DNA of 21,045 nucleotides from Pelargonium nanum (taxonomy: Eukaryota; Streptophyta; Magnoliopsida; Geraniales; Geraniaceae): the NCBI GenBank assembly GCA_036897485.1, contig JAYMTF010001844.1, positions 1 to 21,045 of the forward strand, given 5' to 3'. A program made the translations under genes and the position numbers. The first letter of the stretch is position 1. Every line of letters begins with the position of its first letter. Under the pieces are notes generated by a model. It searched no databases. It was not told the DNA's origin and was given only the letters and a program-made list of their open reading frames with translations. Below, piece after piece: positions 16,712 through 21,045 of the stretch.

Positions 16712-17740
16712 AGCTGAATTTTTAGAGTATTTTTTTTGTTAATTAGATGTTCAAAAATGAACATCGCTGTGTTTTTTTTTTTTGAAGGGAACATCGTTGT
16801 GTTTAATTTACTAAAATAATATGTTCATTATTTGATGAGTTTTGAATTCACCATTAGGTGCATAAGGTTTTTTCATGAAAAATAACCTAAGACTATCTTT
16901 TAAAGGAGTTTTTTATGTGAAATTAATGGTCGTGAAAATATAGACAGATTTATTGCTATATTTAGTTTGTGGGCAACAACCTAAATACAATAAATTTTAG
17001 AAAGATAAAAAAAAATGACTATAATTATTGATTGGGACAGTATCGTGATTGCAACATTTACAAGTTACAAGTGAACGTCGATTCGATACCATATGATAGA
17101 ACGAGATGCATTAGAGAAAACATATAGATTCAATCCGGCTCTTAAATTTTGTTAATCATACGATAATCTATGAAATTTAGTCGTTAACAAGCTTTTGCTG
17201 TTAAAAATGCACTTGCGAAAAAAAAGATTAAAAAGATTCTATACAAAAATAGTAATTTCATACATGGAACAAATTTATTTTAAAATAATATATTTGATCG
17301 TCAAGTGTTGTAAGAAGATTAGTTATTTGTTTTTTACATTTAAAATAATTCTTAAATGTCACATGTCACACAATGGTTTGTTCTATGAGTTTTTCATGTC
17401 AACATTTTTAACAATAAAATTAACAAATGTCGATGACAAAAACTAATTTGAGACAAAATACGAAAATTGTTAGACCATTTGTATAAACAAACAATCATAA
17501 ATTAAATTAGATTCACATACAAAAGCTTAGGGAGCAAATTGAATTTCTTTTCGAGATATAATAGTTGTTTCATTCACTTTTTTTATAATCGTGTATGTAA
17601 AAATAACGACTTTGATGATCCATGACGACGCACAACTACTAAATTTAGAAATTGACAATCACAATAAATTATAATAAATAGGATCAAACCACCTAAAAAA
17701 AGCAACTTTTATGAACTACGAACAAAGAGTGGATCATGTA
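16712..17740. other. AT-rich spacer
   Basis: There is no gene in sight. A short duplication of AACATCG(C/T)TGTG occurs near 16759 and 16790 around a T run. The 83-codon frame at 17195-17446 is lysine-, isoleucine- and phenylalanine-rich, as expected from AT-rich noncoding DNA. Confidence 0.5.
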
Positions 17741-17743
17741 CTT

Positions 17744-17893
17744 GCACGAATGTCTATATAGTAGTGTGGGCGGTTGCCCTCGCTAAAATTATTTTTACCC
17801 TGAAAAATATCATTAGTAGTCTTTCGCACGAATGTCTATATAGTAGTATGGGGGTTGCTCTCGCTAAAGTTATTTTTACCCGAAAAATATCAC
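17744..17893. repeat. Two-copy tandem repeat, about 82 bp unit
   Basis: GCACGAATGTCTATATAGTA begins at 17744 and again at 17826. Both copies continue through GGTTGCCCTCGCTAAAA-like sequence (variant in copy 2) and TTATTTTTACCC, then GAAAAATATCA. Copy 2 runs into GTCGGCAAAAAAAGCTCGTACCCGAGACC. Read inverted, GGTCTCGGGTACGAGC resembles a tRNA box B, so the unit may derive from a SINE; that is weak. Confidence 0.65.
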
Positions 17894-18040
17894 ATCGTCG
17901 GCAAAAAAAGCTCGTACCCGAGACCTAAAAAAAATTCAAAATGTTTGAACCATTTAGCCCAACACGTTTTGATGGGTCACTATCTCTTAAAACATATTGT
18001 TCAACTCCATCCGTTTTAAATTGAGTTTGTGAACTAGTGT

Positions 18041-18057
18041 CACGTGAGCCTCACGTG
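18041..18057 (+). promoter_or_regulatory. Double G-box of gene C promoter
   Basis: CACGTGAGCCTCACGTG is a perfect 17-bp palindrome with G-boxes at 18041-18046 and 18052-18057. Spacing is the same as before gene B and only the centre base differs. The pair lies 303 bp before the ATG. CCGTTAGATC follows at 18078-18087, as in gene B. Confidence 0.75.
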
Positions 18058-18066
18058 ACCCTAAGC

Positions 18067-18108
18067 TATAAACATAGCCGTTAGATCATCTTCTTCGTCT
18101 ATTTAGAG
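18067..18108 (+). promoter_or_regulatory. Core promoter of gene C
   Basis: TATAAA (18067-18072) and GTCTATTTAGAG (about 18097-18108) are candidate TATA elements. The second aligns with TATTTAAA of gene B, while the first has no match there. CT-rich leader sequence follows. Which one is used cannot be told from sequence. Confidence 0.4.
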
Positions 18109-18199
18109 AAACTCCTTTACCTTCTTCGTTAAGCTCTCTCTGCAACTACAAAATTTTATCAGCATTTGCTTCAAATTCATAAAAAATTCACCAAAAAAA

Positions 18200-18262
18200 A
18201 TGAAAATCGAAGGCCAAACCTTGCTCCAAAAACACCGTCGATCGTCTACAATACAACAATAG
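18200..18262 (+). other. Upstream ORF in the gene C leader
   Basis: A 20-residue ORF (MKIEGQTLLQ start) opens at an ATG that aligns with the second upstream ATG of gene B (AAAATGAAA in both) and closes at TAG 18260-18262, before the main start at 18344. The peptide is not conserved with gene B. It could reduce translation of the main frame; that is inference. Confidence 0.4.
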
Positions 18263-18343
18263 ATTACGAATTTTATGCTTCAAATCAAATCTCCGGTTCT
18301 TGAGCTACACATGAACTAAAAATCTGAACTTTAGGGTTTTGAG

Positions 18344-21045
18344 ATGGAGAGTAGTGGCTCAACTGCCTGGAGGAGCAGTTCCATAGGAGCATTTTCAAGG
18401 TCTTCTCGAGAAGGAGAAGACGATGAAGAGGCTCTTCAATGGGCAGCTCTCGAGAAGCTACCCACTTATGATCGTCTCAGAAAGGCCATTTTCACTACCT
18501 CTGGAGGAGAATGCACTGAAATTGATGTTACAAATTTAGGGTTTGTGGAAAGAAAGAGTTTGGTACAGAGGTTGCTGGGAAGTGCTGAGGAAGATAACGA
18601 GAGTTTCTTGTTGAAGGTCAAGAACCGAACTGATAGGTAACAAGATTGTATTTAGCTAGAAAAAAAAACCTCATTTGGGTAATTTTTTGTTTCTAATATT
18701 GTGTATGTGATTTAGGGTTGGGATTGAGCTTCCTACAATTGAGGTCAGATTTGAGCATTTGAATGTTGAAGCAGAAGCTTATGTTGGAAGTAGAGCTTTG
18801 CCCACATTTTTAAACTACTATACTAACATATTTGAGGTAAATTTTTAAGATGTGTTGTTGATTGTCAATACTTTGTTGAGTTTTTTTGGATTCTGTTCTT
18901 TTTTCTTTTCTTTTTTTAAATTTTAAAGTCTACTTGTTTTAGGGATGTCAATTGCACCCGAATCCGACGAGAACTCGCAATCCCCGCCCCGACGGGGCCG
19001 GGATGGGAAAATATTTTGGGGGAATGGGGCGGGGATGGGGAGAAAAAATTTCCCACTCTCAATTTCATTCATATAAATATTATATGTAGTAGTATACTAT
19101 ATATGTTAATATACATATATTCATATATATATTTCTCATCGTAATCATAATAGTACATAATATGTATAGTATTTATAGGGAATGTTTGATTCGATATGAA
19201 TATGCTCTATAATTTATATTTTTTTGAACGATTTCGATTTATTACGTTATATGCATGGACTAAAAATATACAATGTATTCATTGTTGTTAATATAAGAAT
19301 GTTATCGTGAATTTGTATAGTAATTTGTCTATATTTATTATGTAATATGATACAAAATATTAAATTGTAATTTATAAATAGTTTAATAATTTTAAAAATT
19401 GAAAGTAACGGATCCCTGCGGGACCTGACGGGGAAAGAAAAAGAGACGGGGATGGGGGGCGGGGAATGCAAAATCCGGCCCCGCCCCGCCCCGTTGCCAT
19501 TCCTATCTTGGTTTCACATATAATCTCAAAGGTGTTTTATTGTGTTAGTGTAATGTTAGTCAATACTTTACATATAATTCAAAGGTGTCTTATTGTATAA
19601 GTGTGATGTTAGTCATTTCTTAGGTATGAAGTTTGCTAATACTCTGTTTCGTGTTTTTCGATTTCTTATATAGGATTTGTTGAACTATATCCATGTACTT
19701 CCCAGTAGAAAGCGACCCTTTAATATTCTTAAGGATGTGAGTGGAGTGATCAAGCCATCAAGGTGAGAACTGAGCAAGTGTCCTCAATTTCATATGTATA
19801 TCTCATATAGCCAAATGACTTGTAGTAGAGTTTAGTTCATTCAGTGCTTTCCATTTATGTAGAATGACTTTGCTTTTGGGTCCCCCAAGTTCTGGAAAGA
19901 CCACCCTCTTGCTGGCTCTGGCGGGAAAACTTGATCCAGATCTAAAGGTTAAAAAATCTTCTGTAATTCATTTATAAAGTCTCTACCTTGATCCTATCAA
20001 ATTAACGTTATGGAATTTCTTGTGCAGTTTTCGGGGAGGGTGACATATAATGGCCATGACATGCATGAATTCATACCCCAGAAAACTGCTGCCTATATAA
20101 GCCAAAATGATGTCCATATAGGAGAAATGACAGTAAGAGAAACTTTGGCATTCTCAGCTAGATGTCAGGGAGTCGGAAGCCGATATGGTTAGTTTGCTCT
20201 TCTGTAACTTAAGCTCTTATTCTAGTAGTTAATTATACACTAACTATCATATGGATAATCTGCAGATATGTTAGCCGAGTTGGCAAGAAGAGAGAAAGCA
20301 TCAAATATTAAACCTGATCCTGATATTGATATGTTCATGAAGGTTATACAACTAGCTATTCACACTAGCATATTCTTTAAGGACATTTTTTACTTGAACT
20401 TAGGTCCCCTGAGTGATGCTATACAGCTATTCACACTAGCATGTCAATGAAGATGGACAATTATTGAGGTTCCCAGTTTACATTATGTTATTCAATCTTC
20501 TGTTGAAACCAATTAGTTTTTAATATCTAGTGAAATATCAAAATACTTAGATTCAGTCTGGGGAGTTTCTTTCAATAAGTGTCCAGTATATTCTTTTAAT
20601 TGTATATATAATTTCAGGCGGCATCAACCAAGGGCCAAAATGCAAGTGTGGTTACAGATTATTATCTAAAGGTATTTTGTAATGCCTTTTAGACTTACTT
20701 TAAAAATCATGTGTGCATCATTCCTCAATTTGAGTCAATAAGATCTCTACAGATATTGGGATTAGAAGTGTGTGAAGACACCATTTTAGGGGATGCAATG
20801 CGTAGAGGCATCTCTGGAGGACAACGCAAGCGTGTTACAATTGGTAAAAAAAGAAGCTTAATTGATCATAACAAAATGGATTGTTGTAGTATGTTTTAAG
20901 TCTTTTATGAGGCTCAAATAATTGCATCATAGGTGAAATGCTGGTTGGACCGGCAAAAGCTTTGTTCATGGATGAGATATCTACTGGTTTGGACAGCTCA
21001 ACAACTTTTCAAATTGTGAAGTCTCTAAAGCAATATATTCACATT
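18344..21045 (+). CDS. PDR1-like: PDR-type ABCG transporter, gene C (5' part only)
   Basis: This is the N-terminal part of a third full-size PDR transporter, running off the window. Exons: 18344-18636, 18716-18836, 19674-19762, 19863-19947, 20028-20187, 20266-20342, 20618-20671, 20753-20843, 20933->21045, for 361 codons. Each complete exon has the same length as its partner in gene B. It starts MESSGS, then carries [17 protein letters not shown], the pre-NBD block [20 protein letters not shown], and NBD1 with the canonical Walker [18 protein letters not shown] signature, ALFMDE Walker B and STGLDSS D-loop. These are the standard family residues that gene B partly lacks. Promoter and leader are clearly homologous to those of gene B. 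Intron 2 is 837 bp against 293 in B because of a GC-rich insert. No damage is seen in the visible part. It is probably the same kind of plasma-membrane exporter; the transmembrane part lies outside the window. Confidence 0.93.
18940..19505. mobile_element. GC-rich terminal-inverted-repeat insert in gene C intron 2
   Basis: The left end TAGGGATGTCAA and the inverted right end TAGGAATGGCAA form short terminal repeats about 566 bp apart. Both flanks inside are rich in GGGGCGGGG/CCCCGCCCC motifs, while the middle (19070-19400) is strongly AT-rich. This is a common plant dispersed repeat with TAGGGRTGGCAA ends. It interrupts the minisatellite of intron 2, and gene B lacks it, so it came after the B/C duplication. 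No coding capacity is seen. Confidence 0.6.
19506..19673 (+). repeat. Intron 2 minisatellite of gene C (remaining units)
   Basis: After the insert, two to three degenerate units continue (AAAGGTGTTTTATTGTGTTAG, then AAAGGTGTCTTATTGTATAAG, each with ATGTTAGTCAATACTTT-like sequence). One more unit lies before it, at about 18845-18880. They correspond to the 70-bp units in gene B intron 2. Confidence 0.6.
20354..20442. repeat. 18-bp direct repeat in gene C intron 6
   Basis: AGCTATTCACACTAGCAT occurs exactly at 20354-20371 and 20425-20442, 71 bp apart start to start. Gene B intron 6 does not show the pair, so this looks like a local duplication in gene C. Confidence 0.7.

Noticed and set aside
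1-21045. An undescribed multi-gene system or biosynthetic cluster
   Set aside because: All supported genes are PDR transporters of one subfamily. No enzyme, regulator or other gene lies between them, so the evidence supports only a tandem array.

Overview
The window looks like nuclear DNA of a flowering plant, probably a eudicot: AT-rich, with many short GT-AG introns, and decayed plant-type MITEs, LINEs, SINEs and LTR relics. I cannot name the species. It carries a head-to-tail tandem array, all on the + strand, of three full-size PDR-type ABCG transporters (PDR1/ABCG40-like; layout NBD1-TMD1-NBD2-TMD2).

Layout. Gene A (1-2353) is the 3' third only: end of NBD2 plus TMD2, 8 exons. Positions 2354-5255 are its 3' region, AT-rich spacer with repeat relics, and the promoter of gene B. 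Gene B (5256-14159) is complete: I derive 24 exons, 4302 coding nt and 1433 residues, with phase consistent at every junction and one frame throughout. Positions 14160-18343 are spacer with a GC-rich repeat, palindromes, a MITE-like relic and the promoter of gene C. Gene C (18344 to the window end) is the 5' part: 9 exons, 361 codons, N-terminus to just past the NBD1 D-loop. Gene B's introns carry most of the mobile DNA: RTE-type LINE pieces (introns 3 and 15), SINE-like and TRIM-like relics (intron 13) and a roughly 0.9 kb LTR-like insert in the last intron. Gene C has a GC-rich terminal-inverted-repeat insert in intron 2.

Function. PDR/ABCG proteins are plasma-membrane ATP-driven exporters of defence terpenoids and other small molecules, and some move hormones. 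The copies are paralogues from recent duplication: exon lengths match except for one codon, introns align, and B and C share a promoter block with a perfect 17-bp double G-box palindrome. Gene B has several substitutions at motif positions that A or C keep, so it may be under relaxed or altered selection.

I found no unknown multi-gene system. The points most worth following are the double G-box, the motif drift in gene B, and the relics that date the duplications. Exon boundaries come from reading splice signals and comparing the paralogues by eye; there is no transcript evidence. Repeat family names are pattern recognition, not database hits.
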